Assembly (NCBI GenBank): GCA_003020985.1
Contig: PXRM01000026.1
Span: 1-64,000, forward strand
Length of the DNA stretch: 64,000 bases
Direction: 5' to 3'
Source: Halobacteriales archaeon QS_4_70_19
GTDB taxonomy: Archaea; Halobacteriota; Halobacteria; Halobacteriales; Haloarculaceae
Part shown: positions 1 through 8,985 of the stretch, in pieces
Layout of the letters: the number at the start of each line of letters is the position of its first letter
Position numbering within the stretch: position 1 is the first letter of the stretch
Position numbers and translations under genes: made by a program
Notes under the pieces: model-generated
What the model was told of the DNA's origin: nothing
The model's input: only the letters and a program-made list of their open reading frames with translations
Database searches by the model: none

Positions 1-639
1 ACCTGGAACGAGCGGTTCCGCACGCGCGACTCCAAAGAACGTAACCTCAAGCAGGCCCTCGGCGAGATCGACCGCATGGCCTCCGCGCTGGGCCTGCCGG
101 ACAACGTCAGAGAGACCGCCTCGGTCATCTACCGGCGCGCACTCGACGAGAACCTCCTGCCCGGCCGCTCCATCGAGGGGGTCTCCACGAGTGCGCTGTA
201 CGCCGCCGCCCGGCAGGCGAACGTCCCGCGCTCGCTCGACGAGGTGGCGCGGGTCTGCCGTGTCGAGAAGGAGGAGTTCAAGCGCGCCTACCGCTACATC
301 GTCAAGGAGCTGAACCTCGCCATCGAGCCGGCCGACCCGACGGAGTACCTGCCGCGGTTCGCCTCCGAACTCGACGCGAGCGACGAGACCGAGCGGAAGG
401 CCGCCGAACTGATCGAGGTCGCCAGCGAGGAGAACCTCCTCTCGGGGAAGTCCCCCGTCGGCATCGCCGCGGCCTCGCTGTACGCCGGGTCGCTCCTGAC
501 CAGCGAGGGACTCACCCAGAGCGAGGTCGGCGAGGTGGCCGACATCTCCGAGGTCACCATCCGGAACCGGTACAAGGACCTGCTGGAGGCAGCCGGCATC
601 ATGGGACCGGACGCCGCCGTCGAGTCCGCGGGCGCCTGA
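1..639 (+). CDS. tfb: Transcription initiation factor IIB (TFB), C-terminal part (5' end outside window)
   Basis: The frame is open from base 1, so the gene begins upstream; the N-terminal zinc ribbon is missing. The visible protein starts with the conserved linker (TWNERFRTRDSKERNL) and holds both cyclin-like repeats: the first around GLPDNVRETASVIYRRAL, the second around ASEENLLSGKSPVGIAAASL, followed by the BRE-reading helix-turn-helix (SEVGEVADISEVTIRNRY). TFB binds the TBP-TATA complex and recruits RNA polymerase. Haloarchaea carry several tfb paralogues, and which one this is cannot be told from the fragment. Family assignment is very secure. Confidence 0.97.
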   Translation, partial: TWNERFRTRDSKERNLKQALGEIDRMASALGLPDNVRETASVIYRRALDENLLPGRSIEGVSTSALYAAARQANVPRSLDEVARVCRVEKEEFKRAYRYIVKELNLAIEPADPTEYLPRFASELDASDETERKAAELIEVASEENLLSGKSPVGIAAASLYAGSLLTSEGLTQSEVGEVADISEVTIRNRYKDLLEAAGIMGPDAAVESAGA

Positions 640-681
640 CGGCCGTCCATCGCCGCCGTCCGCCCCCGTCCTCCCCTCGGG

Positions 682-858
682 TCAGGTCGTGAACCCGCCC
701 TCCTCGTCGTGCTCCTCCAGCACCCACTCCAGCTCCTCGATTGCCCGGAGGATGGCCACCTCGGCCTCGTCCTCCAGGGCCGACGACGGTGGGTCGTGGT
801 CGTCGTACTCGGCCTCCAGTTCGGCGATCCGCTCGCGAATAGCCGCCTCGTCGCGCAT
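682..858 (-). CDS. Small acidic hypothetical protein (58 aa)
   Basis: Starts at the ATG read MRDEAAIRERIAELEAEYDD; longer in-frame starts upstream run through low-quality Arg/Pro/Val sequence and were not used. The product is strongly acidic and predicted to be mostly alpha-helical, with two Glu-rich helices (IAELEAEYDD and EVAILRAIEELEWVLEEHDEE), as in many small haloarchaeal cytoplasmic proteins. No recognised domain or catalytic motif. It converges on the tfb gene. Real coding is likely from composition and helix pattern; function unknown. Confidence 0.6.
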   Translation of the reverse strand: MRDEAAIRERIAELEAEYDDHDPPSSALEDEAEVAILRAIEELEWVLEEHDEEGGFTT

Positions 859-1083
859 GTCCGGTGGGACTCCCGGGTGGGGCTTGACGGTATCGGTGGC
901 CACGGAGACACCGACACCTCGTCGACTGCGGAACGACCGATAGCGGAGCGACGGCCGACCGGCGACGGGAATCCACACGGTGGAGGACGACACTCCGATT
1001 CAGAAATGTGCCGAGTTATGAATATGATTCGGAACGTATCCAGGTATGAGTAGGGTAATCGTGAAATATGGGTTATAGCCCGG

Positions 1084-2184
1084 CTAGTCGTCCGCGACCA
1101 CGTACCGCGGCACCCGGGCGGACCGGTCGGACCCCTCGTGGAACGGCAGGTCGACCACCTCGGCGGGTACCTCGTCACCGTCGACGCGGACGGTGACCTC
1201 GTCGGCCGCCAGCCCGAAGTCGACGTACGCCATGGCGGCGGGACACTCCAGCGTCGGGGCGTCGACCGCGCGCGTGACCTCGCCGGCCGCCGCGTCGCCG
1301 TCGAAGACGGCCGCGCCCGCGTCCGGCACCGCCGCCGGTAGCAGGCCGACGAGCCGCTGGGAGGGCCGGCCCTGGTTCTCCACCTTCGAGACGACCTCCT
1401 GCCCGACGTAGCAGCCCTTGTCGAAGTCGAGCGCGTTCCGGACGCCGGCGACGTTCGGGATGTACCCCTCCAGTTCCGTGTCGAACAGCGGCGTCCCGGC
1501 CTCGAGCGCGAGCGTCTCGCAGACGCCGTAGCCGAAGGGGACGGCGTTGAGCCCCCGCGTGAGCAGCGTGTCGAACACCTCGCCGGCGGCGTCGGCGGCA
1601 CAGACGACCTCGAACCCCTCCTCCCCGAGGAGGCCGTCCGTGCGGACGACCGTGACGCCGGCGTCGCCCAGCGACCCGCGGACGAACGAGAGCGCCGGGT
1701 CCGGCGATCCGGACCCGTGGAGGACGGAGGCGACCTTCTCCGTCGAGGTGGGGCCGTGGACGCCGAAGACGCCGAAGTCGGCCGAGGCGTTCCGAATCTC
1801 GACGTCCTGGATGAACGTCTTCCCGGACCAGTCCTCGACCAGCGGGTCGGCGCGGCCGGGCGGCGTGAACACCAGTAGCCGCTCGCCGGCGTTGTAGACG
1901 TACATGTCCGTCGTGATGGCGCCCTGCGGATCGAGCAACAGCGCGTAGCAGCCCGTGCCGTCGGACTCGGGGACTCGATTGGAGACGGCGTCGTCGACGA
2001 AGTCGTGCCGGTCGTCACCGGTCACCGCGACGACGCCGTACCCCATCTCGACGACGCCGACGCCGTTCCGGACGGCCCTGGCAGTGCGCTCGGGCCGGCG
2101 GTACTCGTCCACGACGCGACGGCCGTCCGCGAGCTCGCGGAAGGTGGCGCCGTGAGCCTCGTGCTTCTCCGCGACGACAGTCAT
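1084..2184 (-). CDS. GcvT/YgfZ-like folate-binding aminomethyltransferase-family protein (366 aa)
   Basis: Shows the GcvT-like fold. The N-terminal half has the aminomethyltransferase-type opening (GVVEMGYGVVAVTGDDRHDFVDDAVSN is split in the protein at residues about 43-68). The diagnostic YgfZ/GcvT motif KGCYVGQEVVSKVENQG lies near residue 255, followed by a C-terminal beta-barrel domain. YgfZ-type members bind folate and help maintain Fe-S enzymes; true GcvT carries out glycine cleavage. The K-G-C-Y-x-G-Q-E signature favours the YgfZ side, but no glycine-cleavage partners (gcvP, gcvH) are adjacent to settle it. Full length for the family. Confidence 0.85.
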   Translation of the reverse strand: MTVVAEKHEAHGATFRELADGRRVVDEYRRPERTARAVRNGVGVVEMGYGVVAVTGDDRHDFVDDAVSNRVPESDGTGCYALLLDPQGAITTDMYVYNAGERLLVFTPPGRADPLVEDWSGKTFIQDVEIRNASADFGVFGVHGPTSTEKVASVLHGSGSPDPALSFVRGSLGDAGVTVVRTDGLLGEEGFEVVCAADAAGEVFDTLLTRGLNAVPFGYGVCETLALEAGTPLFDTELEGYIPNVAGVRNALDFDKGCYVGQEVVSKVENQGRPSQRLVGLLPAAVPDAGAAVFDGDAAAGEVTRAVDAPTLECPAAMAYVDFGLAADEVTVRVDGDEVPAEVVDLPFHEGSDRSARVPRYVVADD

Positions 2185-2273
2185 GCCCGCCGGTAGTGCG
2201 GGTCACGGGATAACTCCGACGCCACGCTGACAGGGAACGGAGAGAGCGGGACGGCGGGACGGGAGCCGGACTC

Positions 2274-2355
2274 ATACGGATTACGCTACGTCATTTCCAC
2301 ATCGACCGTCCGCACTCAGGCGGTCGTCGTGGGAAACAGTTAGCGTAATCCGTAT
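2274..2355. repeat. 82-bp element bounded by perfect 15-bp inverted repeats
   Basis: The arm ATACGGATTACGCTA at 2274-2288 is matched perfectly and inverted by TAGCGTAATCCGTAT at 2341-2355. The 52-base interior contains a weaker nested palindrome (CGACCG ... CGGTCG). The right arm touches the stop codon of the small zinc-ribbon gene (2355-2357). It could be a strong hairpin acting as a 3' end or processing structure between two same-strand genes, or a tiny MITE. No clear target-site duplication is visible. Confidence 0.7.
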
Positions 2356-2495
2356 CAGATGTCGTAGCGGGCGATGTCCGTCGAGTCGCACGCCGGGCAG
2401 CCGGCCGCGTCGGGGTCGACGGTCGTGCCACAGCGGCGACACTCGTGGAAACCGGGGGAGGTTCCGCGGAGGGCCGCGACGACTCGTGCGAGCAT
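2355..2495 (-). CDS. Very small zinc-ribbon protein (46 aa)
   Basis: A short gene starting MLARVVAALRGTSPGFHE and ending at the TGA in the right arm of the adjacent inverted repeat. It carries one four-cysteine zinc ribbon, CRRCG at about residues 18-22 and CPACD at 33-37. Such rubredoxin-like 40-60 aa zinc-finger proteins are abundant in haloarchaea and mostly uncharacterised; roles in nucleic-acid or protein binding have been proposed. The reading frame, the paired CxxC knuckles and the absence of a competing frame support it. Confidence 0.75.
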   Translation of the reverse strand: MLARVVAALRGTSPGFHECRRCGTTVDPDAAGCPACDSTDIARYDI

Positions 2496-2885
2496 ATCTC
2501 CGCCGAAACACCGGAGACGTAAATAGCCTGCCGGACCGCTTCGGAAGTGGAAACCGCAGGACTGCGGCGGGGTGATCTGGCGAGGTCAGCCGGACGTCTG
2601 ACGCTGCTCCCGGCGCAGGGCGCCGGAGGCGGGTGATTCTGCCGGATACCGCGAGAGCCGACGAGGGCCGTGGCTCCGATGCCACCCCCGGAGACAACTT
2701 CGGATGTGGTCGGATTATGGAACTGTGCTTCGAATCACGTGTATATAGAATAATTATATGTCTTATATGTGTAGTTCATCGGATACGTACCGTCCCGGAG
2801 GTCGCCTCCCAACCCGACTTCGTGGTCATCCGTACCCGCGACGCATCGGGACGGACGGGTCGCGGGGACCAGGCCGTCGGTCCCG
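2496..2885. other. Intergenic region with an AT-rich block
   Basis: About 390 bases without a convincing gene. An abrupt AT-rich stretch lies at about 2715-2785 inside otherwise very GC-rich DNA. It is too far (over 200 bases) from the zinc-ribbon start at 2495 to be its core promoter if that transcript is leaderless. Nothing else recognisable. Confidence 0.5.
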
Positions 2886-3185
2886 TCAGAGCGGCAGCCG
2901 TTCGAGCACCCGGTCGACGAACGACGGCTCGGTCTCCTCGGCCTCGCCGGGGTCGGGGACGACACGCTCGTCCGGGAAAATGAGGGTCCGGCTCCCGCTG
3001 TCGTCGACGCGGATGAGCCCGGCCTCCTTCAGTGCCCCGAGCGCCGTCTCGATGGCGTCGATGTCGAGGTCGGTCCCCGACCGGAGTTCGAAGACCGTCA
3101 TCCCCTCCTCGTGACGGTCGACGAGGGCATCGAGGACCCCGACCTCGGCCTCGTCGCGGTCCCGATACTCCGGCTTCGCCTGCAT
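2886..3185 (-). CDS. Haloarchaeal winged-helix-like protein (99 aa; DUF6432-like)
   Basis: Begins MQAKPEYRDRDEAEVGVLDA, with a helix-turn-helix-like core (VLDALVDRHEEGMTVFELRS ... IETALGALKEAGLIRVDD) and a beta wing (SRTLIFPDERVV). This matches a conserved haloarchaeal family of small winged-helix proteins, probably DNA-binding regulators. The start is fixed by a TATA element centred about 27 bases upstream (3209-3215), which predicts a leaderless transcript; a longer upstream frame has no such support. Target genes unknown. Confidence 0.8.
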   Translation of the reverse strand: MQAKPEYRDRDEAEVGVLDALVDRHEEGMTVFELRSGTDLDIDAIETALGALKEAGLIRVDDSGSRTLIFPDERVVPDPGEAEETEPSFVDRVLERLPL

Positions 3186-3208
3186 ACCCGGTGGTAGCAC
3201 CCGCCCGG

Positions 3209-3215
3209 ATATAAA
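3209..3215 (-). promoter_or_regulatory. TATA box for the winged-helix gene
   Basis: Minus-strand TTTATAT in GC-rich surroundings, centred about 27 bases before the ATG at 3185, the usual archaeal spacing for a leaderless mRNA. Confidence 0.65.
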
Positions 3216-3461
3216 TCCGCGCGGCGACCGCTCGACCGGAGCCCCGCGGGCGGTGGTCACGCCGGTCAATCCCGGCCGTTCCGGGAGTTGCGCGGGCCCA
3301 CGGAACCGGGGGCGATTCCGCCCGGGGCGACGGGCTGGTGGCGTCGCGACGACGAGGTGACGCATACGCCGGCGCCCGCGTCAGACGGACGTCTGACGCC
3401 CGCACGTCGGGGGTCACACCCTGCAGTACGGTTAAGTTCGCGTCCGAGCCAGGGTCGGACA

Positions 3462-4394
3462 ATGGGGCTGAAGTGTTCGCTCTTCGGGCACGCCTTCGAC
3501 GAGCGGGATACCGTCCGGGAGCGCGAGTCCAAGGGGAACGAGATCGTCACCGTCGTGAAGGACGTCGAGCGGTGCACGGAGTGTGACGCGACGCGCGTCA
3601 TCTCGACGAACAAGGAGGTCGTCTCGGCGCCGGGTGCCACCGCGGACGGCGGTGTCAGCTCCGGCCCGGAGCTGCGGACGCCGGGCGCTGCCGGGGACGA
3701 CTCGTTCGAGACGCCCGCGGACCTGGAGGCCGGCGCCGGGGCCGCCACTGGACCGGACGGAGCTGCCGAGGAGGGCGGCTTCGGCGGGTTCGTCGACCGC
3801 AGCGACGCCGAGGGAGCGACCGACGGCCCCGCGGACGACGGCGGTGTCGAACTGCTCGACGCGGGCACGGAGTCGTCCGGGGCGGACGCGCCGACCGCCG
3901 GTCCGGCGACCACCGAAGCGACCGGGCCAGAGGCCGACGCCGGGGCGACTGGACCGGCTGCCGACGCCGGGGCGACCGACCCCGTCGACCCGGAGGCCCC
4001 CGAGACCGACGAGGCGGCGGCCCCCGAGACCGACGACGCGGAGATCCTCACTGACGAGCCCGAGTCCGACCGCGCGCCGGGCCAGTGGCCGGGTGACGAG
4101 GCGAACGAGGCCTGGGAGCCGCAGCCGCTGACTGGGGACGAGGTTGAGGAGGCCGACGCCAACGAAGCCGACACTGAACCGACCGACACCGGCACCGAGG
4201 GCGAGACGCCGGACACCGAGGCCGAGCCGGCCCCGAACATCGAGCCCGAACCCGCCGCGACCGCCTCCTTCACCGTTCCCGAGGGACACTACCGCTGTCC
4301 GGAGTGCGGACACGCCATTCCCGCCGAGTCCTCGTTCCGGCGCGGCGACGCCTGCCCCGAGTGCGTCCACGGCTACCTCCAGGCGAGCGAGTGA
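3462..4394 (+). CDS. Acidic protein with N- and C-terminal zinc fingers and a long disordered middle (310 aa)
   Basis: Start ATG at 3462 gives MGLKCSLFGHAFDE; the N-terminus has a Cys motif (CTECDATR) and the C-terminus a zinc ribbon (YRCPECGHAIPAESSF ... CPECVHGYL). Between them lie about 200 residues very rich in Asp, Glu, Ala, Thr and Pro with near-repeats such as GPEADAGATGPAADAGATDP, a typical disordered haloarchaeal linker. The family is known in haloarchaea but has no assigned function. A longer upstream frame begins in Pro/Arg-rich sequence and was rejected. Confidence 0.8.
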   Translation: MGLKCSLFGHAFDERDTVRERESKGNEIVTVVKDVERCTECDATRVISTNKEVVSAPGATADGGVSSGPELRTPGAAGDDSFETPADLEAGAGAATGPDGAAEEGGFGGFVDRSDAEGATDGPADDGGVELLDAGTESSGADAPTAGPATTEATGPEADAGATGPAADAGATDPVDPEAPETDEAAAPETDDAEILTDEPESDRAPGQWPGDEANEAWEPQPLTGDEVEEADANEADTEPTDTGTEGETPDTEAEPAPNIEPEPAATASFTVPEGHYRCPECGHAIPAESSFRRGDACPECVHGYLQASE

Positions 4395-4512
4395 CCCCGG
4401 ACTGCCCTCCGCTCCCGGTTCACCCCCGAACCGCCTCGCCAGCGGCGCCGCCGCCAGTCGTCTGACGGAACAGGCCGAAATCGGTAAACCGTAGCTCCGC
4501 AAACCGACGCAC

Positions 4513-4905
4513 ATGGAGGAGTACAAGATGCGCCGGGGCGAGTATCTCGAAGAGCGCGTCCCGAATCTGAAGGGGACGATCGAGGACTACTTCGGGCCCG
4601 TCACGGGGACGGAGGAGTTCAATGGCAGCGACCTGTACGTCGTGGACGACCCCGACAACCCCGTCTTCGAGCGGGTCGTCGCTGGCGCGGTGTCGTACTC
4701 GGGGAAGAAGGACAAGCTCGCGGTTGATTTCGTCGAGCGCGAGCTGGAGGCCCTGATGGAGACGGGCGACGTGGACGCCGCGGGCGACGCCAACGCGGCG
4801 AAGAACGACTTCCTGCTCGAGTGCACCGGCCGCGACGCGAAGTCCCGTCGCGAGTCGATGAAGCGCGCCGTCGAGGACGACGCCGAGACGCCGGACGACG
4901 TCTGA
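4513..4905 (+). CDS. Conserved haloarchaeal protein, DUF5611 family (130 aa)
   Basis: Begins MEEYKMRRGEYLEERVPNL and contains the family hallmarks DNPVFERVVAGAVSYSGKKD and a C-terminal FLLECTGRDAKSRRESMKR segment. Length fits the family. The function is unknown; the conserved basic patch near the C-terminus is unusual in an otherwise acidic protein. It sits alone upstream of the purine gene, with its own TATA-like GGTAAACC about 30 bases before the ATG. Confidence 0.85.
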   Translation: MEEYKMRRGEYLEERVPNLKGTIEDYFGPVTGTEEFNGSDLYVVDDPDNPVFERVVAGAVSYSGKKDKLAVDFVERELEALMETGDVDAAGDANAAKNDFLLECTGRDAKSRRESMKRAVEDDAETPDDV

Positions 4906-5059
4906 ACCGCGCCGCCGACTCCTCTCACCGCTACCTCCCGAGCGACAGCGCCCGGAACCGGGGCCACCAGCCCTCGGCGGCGGGCGTGTTCCGTGGGAGC
5001 GACCCGCTCGCATCGAGCGGACCGCAATCACTAACGGCTGGCCACCCCCGCACTCGCAC

Positions 5060-6700
5060 ATGCAACTGGCCGGAATGGCGTCCAACCGCGGGCGCAACCT
5101 GCTGCACGTCGCCGACCGCGCGCCGGGTGGCGCGGAGTTCGCCGTCGTCCTCGCCAACGAGGAGGGCGCCCCCGTCCTGGAGGCGGCCTCCGAGCGGGGC
5201 ATCCCGACGGAGGTCGTCGTCCGCGAGGCGGGAGAATCGCGCGAGGCCCACGAGGAGCGCGTCCTCGACCGACTGGCCGGCTACGAGTTCGACCTGCTCT
5301 GCCTGGACGGCTACATGCGCGTCCTCACGGCGGGGTTCCTCGACGAGGTCCCGACGGCGCTCAACGTCCACCCGTCGCTGCTTCCGGCGTTCCCCGGGAT
5401 GGACGCCCACGAGCAGGTGCTCGACGCCGGCGTCTCCGTCACGGGCTGTACCGTCCACGTCGTCGACGAGACGGTCGACGGCGGCCCCATCGTCACCCAG
5501 GAGCCCGTCCCCGTCTACGACGACGACGACGCGGCGACCCTGAAAGAGCGGGTCCTCTACGAGGCGGAGTTCGCCGCCTACCCCCGCGCCGTCGAGTGGT
5601 TCGTCGAGGACCGCGTCGAGGTCGACCACGACGAGGGTGTCGTCCGCGTCGACGGTGACACCGCCGCGCGCGACGACGGCGAGCCGTTCCCGCGTCGGCG
5701 CCTCGTCTCGAACGACCGCGCCGCCGACCTCCGCTACGGGGAGAACCCCCACCAGGCGGCCGCGCTGTACGCCGACACCACCTGCGAGGAGGCCAACGTC
5801 GTCGACGCCCCGCAGCTGAACGAGGGCGCGAAGGCCCTCTCGTACAACAACTACAACGACGCCGACGCGGCGCTGGACCTGGTCAAGGAGTTCGACGAGC
5901 CAGCGGCCGCGGTCATCAAGCACACCAACCCCGCCGGCTGCGCCACGGCGGGGACGCTCGCCGACGCCTACGCCGACGCGCTCTCGACGGACCCGCAGAG
6001 CGCCTTCGGCGGCATCGTCGCCCTCAACCGGGAGTGTGGTGCCGCCACCGCGGAGCAGATCATCGACTCGTTCAAGGAGATCGTCGTCGCGCCGGGCTAC
6101 ACGGACAGCGCGCTCGACGTCCTCTTCGAGAAGGACGACCTGCGCGTGCTGAACGTTGGGTCCGGCCGACCGGGCAAGGCCGGCCGGGACGTGGGCGACG
6201 AGAGGACGCTCTCGACGCGGAGCGAGCGCCACACCGAGAAGCCGCTCGTCGGCGGCCGACTCGTCCAGGACCGGGACCTGCAGGACGTCGGCGCCGACGA
6301 CCTGGAGGTCGTCACCGAGCGCGACCCCACGGACGCCGAGGCGGAGACGATGCTGTTCGCGTGGCGGACGCTCAAGCACGTCAAGTCCAACGGCATCCTG
6401 TTCGCGAAGGGGACCGGGACGGTCGGCGTCGGGATGGGGCAGGTCTCCCGGGTCGACGCGGTCCGCCTCGCCGCCATGAAGGCCGACGAGCACGCCGAGG
6501 GCAAGGACGCCGACGGCGCCGTGATGGCCTCGGACGCGTTCTTCCCGTTCCCGGACGGCATCGAGGCGGCCGCCGACGCGGGCATCGAGGCCGTCATCCA
6601 GCCCGGCGGCTCGGTCAACGACGAGGACGTCATCGACGCGGCCGACGAACACGGCATGGCGATGGCGTTCACCGGGCAGCGGTCCTTCCGGCACGACTGA
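5060..6700 (+). CDS. purH: PurN-PurH fusion: GAR formyltransferase + AICAR formyltransferase (546 aa)
   Basis: Two purine-synthesis folate enzymes in one chain. Residues 1 to about 190 are PurN-like, with the catalytic triad visible as N102 and H104 (LNVHPSLLPAFPG) and D140 (TVDGGPIVTQ). Residues about 205-546 are the AICAR transformylase part of PurH, with RYGENPHQ, the catalytic Lys-His of VIKHTNPAGCA and SNGILFAKGTGTVG. The usual N-terminal IMP cyclohydrolase (MGS-like) domain of bacterial PurH is absent, as in other haloarchaea, so a separate IMP cyclohydrolase is expected elsewhere. The start MQLAGMASNRGRN agrees with the PurN N-terminus. Confidence 0.95.
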   Translation: MQLAGMASNRGRNLLHVADRAPGGAEFAVVLANEEGAPVLEAASERGIPTEVVVREAGESREAHEERVLDRLAGYEFDLLCLDGYMRVLTAGFLDEVPTALNVHPSLLPAFPGMDAHEQVLDAGVSVTGCTVHVVDETVDGGPIVTQEPVPVYDDDDAATLKERVLYEAEFAAYPRAVEWFVEDRVEVDHDEGVVRVDGDTAARDDGEPFPRRRLVSNDRAADLRYGENPHQAAALYADTTCEEANVVDAPQLNEGAKALSYNNYNDADAALDLVKEFDEPAAAVIKHTNPAGCATAGTLADAYADALSTDPQSAFGGIVALNRECGAATAEQIIDSFKEIVVAPGYTDSALDVLFEKDDLRVLNVGSGRPGKAGRDVGDERTLSTRSERHTEKPLVGGRLVQDRDLQDVGADDLEVVTERDPTDAEAETMLFAWRTLKHVKSNGILFAKGTGTVGVGMGQVSRVDAVRLAAMKADEHAEGKDADGAVMASDAFFPFPDGIEAAADAGIEAVIQPGGSVNDEDVIDAADEHGMAMAFTGQRSFRHD

Positions 6701-6879
6701 CACGGACCGCTCTCCGACGGTCGTTTTCGGCACAGGTGAAAAACGTTCCCCGAATACGAGTAATTACCTCATAGAGGGTCACGTATCGTGAGAATACCGG
6801 AGATATTTGTCCTCTGACACCGAGAAGCAGAAAACGACCTCTCGATTACCCGTTCCCGAGCCGCCCGGGGTCGGTCGCA

Positions 6880-8259
6880 CTACGGTCGCCGAGCCAGCAG
6901 CGCCGCGGCGACGAGTGCGAGCATCGAGACGGCGACGCCGAACCCGGGCTGCCCGGTCGTCGCGGTTCCCGTCGGCCCCCGCGAGGTGGTCGGCGTGGCC
7001 GACTCGATGGCAGTCGCCGTCGGTGACGGCGTCGCGCGGTCGGCCGCCGTGGCGGTCGGCGTGGGAGTCGGCGTGGGGGTCGCCCCGACGGTGGGCGTTA
7101 CCGCGGGCGCGACCGTTGGCGTCGGTGCACCCGTGGGGGTGGTGGGGCCCGGCGTCGGTGTGGCGGTCGGCGTCGACACGTCGCGGACCACCAACTCGCC
7201 GGTGTCGGTCCGGCCGTCGGGCCCGGAGACGGTCAGGTCGTACTCCCCGGGCGGGAGCGCGTCCGACTCCGGCCGCTCGTTGATGTCGGCGGTCTCGACC
7301 GTTGCGTCGGGACCTGGGTCAAACAGGGCGGTGGCCGATGCGCTCCCGGCCGAATCGGTCCCCAGCCGGAGTTCGACGAGGTCGTTCTCGCGGGTCGTCG
7401 ACAGGCCGACCCCGGCGTCGAAGTCCGCCCCATCGATCTCGACCCGGGCCGCTGGCTCGCACCGCGACCGGATCCCGACGGTCGCGGTGTCGCCCCGGTC
7501 GACCGTCAGCGTCGACTCGTCGAGGCTGACATCCGTCTCGCGGTTCGTGGCGACCTGAATGCCGGCGGTGGTCTCCGCGCCGGTGGTGTTGCCCTCGACG
7601 GTGAACGCGTAGTCGCCGGTCCGGCAGGCGAAGGTGGCCGGGAAGTCGAAGACGACCCGGTCGTCCTCGACGGCGACGCGCGCCCCGTCGTCGGTGACGG
7701 TGCCGCCGGCGAGTGCGGCCAGCGTGTCGTCGTCGAGCCGGTCGCTGCGGAGGAGGACCGCGTCGTCGTCGCTGGTCTCGACCGAGAGGACGACCTGCTC
7801 GCCGCCGTCGTCGACCACGACCTGGCTCCGGACGAACGCGGACCGGAAGCTGCAGTCGAGCACCTCCCAGGCGGCGTCGGAGGCGTTGCCGGTCCCGGTC
7901 TCGTAGCCGGAGTCGTTGACGAGGACCGGGTTCCCGTCCCCGTCGCGGAGGGTGTAGTTCCCCAGGAGGCCGCTCGTCGGCACGACCGCCGTCGCGTTCC
8001 CGTCGAGTTCGATCTCGCGGGCCGGCTCTCCGACGCCGCCGATGTCCTCTCTGACGGCGCGGTAGGTCGCGTTGGCGCTCTCGGCGGGCGCGCCGAAGAA
8101 CGCCTTCTGGCCCTCGCAGTACGTCTCCCCGGAGGTCAGGGTGGCGTTCGCCGCGGCCCGGTCGTCATCGACCGCCCCCGCCGGCGCCGCGACCGCCAGC
8201 ACGGCCACCGTCCCCAGCATCGCCCCCAGCACCAGCACCGTCGCAGTCGTCCGTCGCAT
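6880..8259 (-). CDS. Secreted surface protein with PGF-CTERM anchor (459 aa)
   Basis: N-terminal Sec signal peptide (MRRTTATVLVLGAMLGTVAVLAV) followed by an extracellular beta-rich region (about residues 30-345) resembling haloarchaeal surface/BGTF-type domains, with several N-x-S/T sequons. A Thr-Pro-rich stalk (repeats of TPTPTPTPT, about 350-430) precedes the C-terminal sorting signal QPGFGVAVSMLALVAA plus a short Arg tail. PGF-CTERM proteins are processed by archaeosortase A and lipid-anchored. Expected location is the outer face of the membrane or S-layer; ligand unknown. Confidence 0.9.
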   Translation of the reverse strand: MRRTTATVLVLGAMLGTVAVLAVAAPAGAVDDDRAAANATLTSGETYCEGQKAFFGAPAESANATYRAVREDIGGVGEPAREIELDGNATAVVPTSGLLGNYTLRDGDGNPVLVNDSGYETGTGNASDAAWEVLDCSFRSAFVRSQVVVDDGGEQVVLSVETSDDDAVLLRSDRLDDDTLAALAGGTVTDDGARVAVEDDRVVFDFPATFACRTGDYAFTVEGNTTGAETTAGIQVATNRETDVSLDESTLTVDRGDTATVGIRSRCEPAARVEIDGADFDAGVGLSTTRENDLVELRLGTDSAGSASATALFDPGPDATVETADINERPESDALPPGEYDLTVSGPDGRTDTGELVVRDVSTPTATPTPGPTTPTGAPTPTVAPAVTPTVGATPTPTPTPTATAADRATPSPTATAIESATPTTSRGPTGTATTGQPGFGVAVSMLALVAAALLARRP

Positions 8260-8392
8260 ACCCCCGCGTCACCACCCGGCGCAAAAAATCCCCTGCAGTC
8301 TGATGTAAGACTCCCGTAGCGACGGCGGGCGCCCGCCAGGCACTGTCACACCGGCGACAGGCTGACGGCCCCCTCCCGCGTCACCCCCGGGT

Positions 8393-8953
8393 ATGGAGCC
8401 GGTGAACGCCGACGACGTGGAGTGGACCGAGACCGAGGAGGGGGCGACCCACTTCCGCCGGAAGCGGCTGGCCGCCGCGGCCGGCGGCGAGGCGCTGGGG
8501 GCGAGCCTGTACGAGCTGCCGCCTGGGGCCCGGTCGTGGCCGCTCCACTACCACACCGGCAACGAGGAGGCGATGTACGTCCTCGCCGGGGAGGGACGAC
8601 TCCGGACGGCGGTCGACGACACCGCCGCCGACGGCCACCCCGTCGAGGCGGGCGACTACGTCGCCTGGCCCGCGGACGAGCGCGGCGCCCACCAGCTGGT
8701 AAACACGGGCGAGTCGCCGCTGCGCTTCCTCGCCATCTCGACGATGAACGACCCGGACGTGGCCGTGTACCCGGAGTCGGGGACCGTCGGCACCTTCGTC
8801 GGCCGGCCGCCGGGCGGCGAGGGCGACGAGTCACCGACGTTCTACCGCGAGGACGACGCGGTGGACTACTGGGTGCCGGACGGGCCGGGCGGGCCGGCGG
8901 CCGCCGGCGCCGACCCGGACGGGACACCGGCGGACGACGCCCCGGGTGAGTAG
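8393..8953 (+). CDS. Cupin-domain protein (186 aa)
   Basis: A single cupin barrel: motif 1 PLHYHTGNEEAMYVLAGEG gives the metal ligands H-x-H and E, and the second half reads VEAGDYVAWPADERGAHQL. The C-terminal about 60 residues are Gly/Pro/Asp-rich, with FYREDDAVDYW before a disordered tail. Fits the cupin family of dioxygenases, isomerases or sugar-sensing proteins; no substrate can be inferred. The next gene also encodes a cupin, on the same strand 32 bases downstream, so co-transcription is likely. Confidence 0.85.
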   Translation: MEPVNADDVEWTETEEGATHFRRKRLAAAAGGEALGASLYELPPGARSWPLHYHTGNEEAMYVLAGEGRLRTAVDDTAADGHPVEAGDYVAWPADERGAHQLVNTGESPLRFLAISTMNDPDVAVYPESGTVGTFVGRPPGGEGDESPTFYREDDAVDYWVPDGPGGPAAAGADPDGTPADDAPGE

Positions 8954-8985
8954 GCTTTAGTCACCGCTCCCCGCAGGGGTCGGTT

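Noticed and set aside
4931-6733. 600-codon open frame on the minus strand opposite purN-purH
   Set aside because: Antisense shadow of a clearly identified gene; Val/Arg/Asp-heavy composition typical of high-GC shadows.
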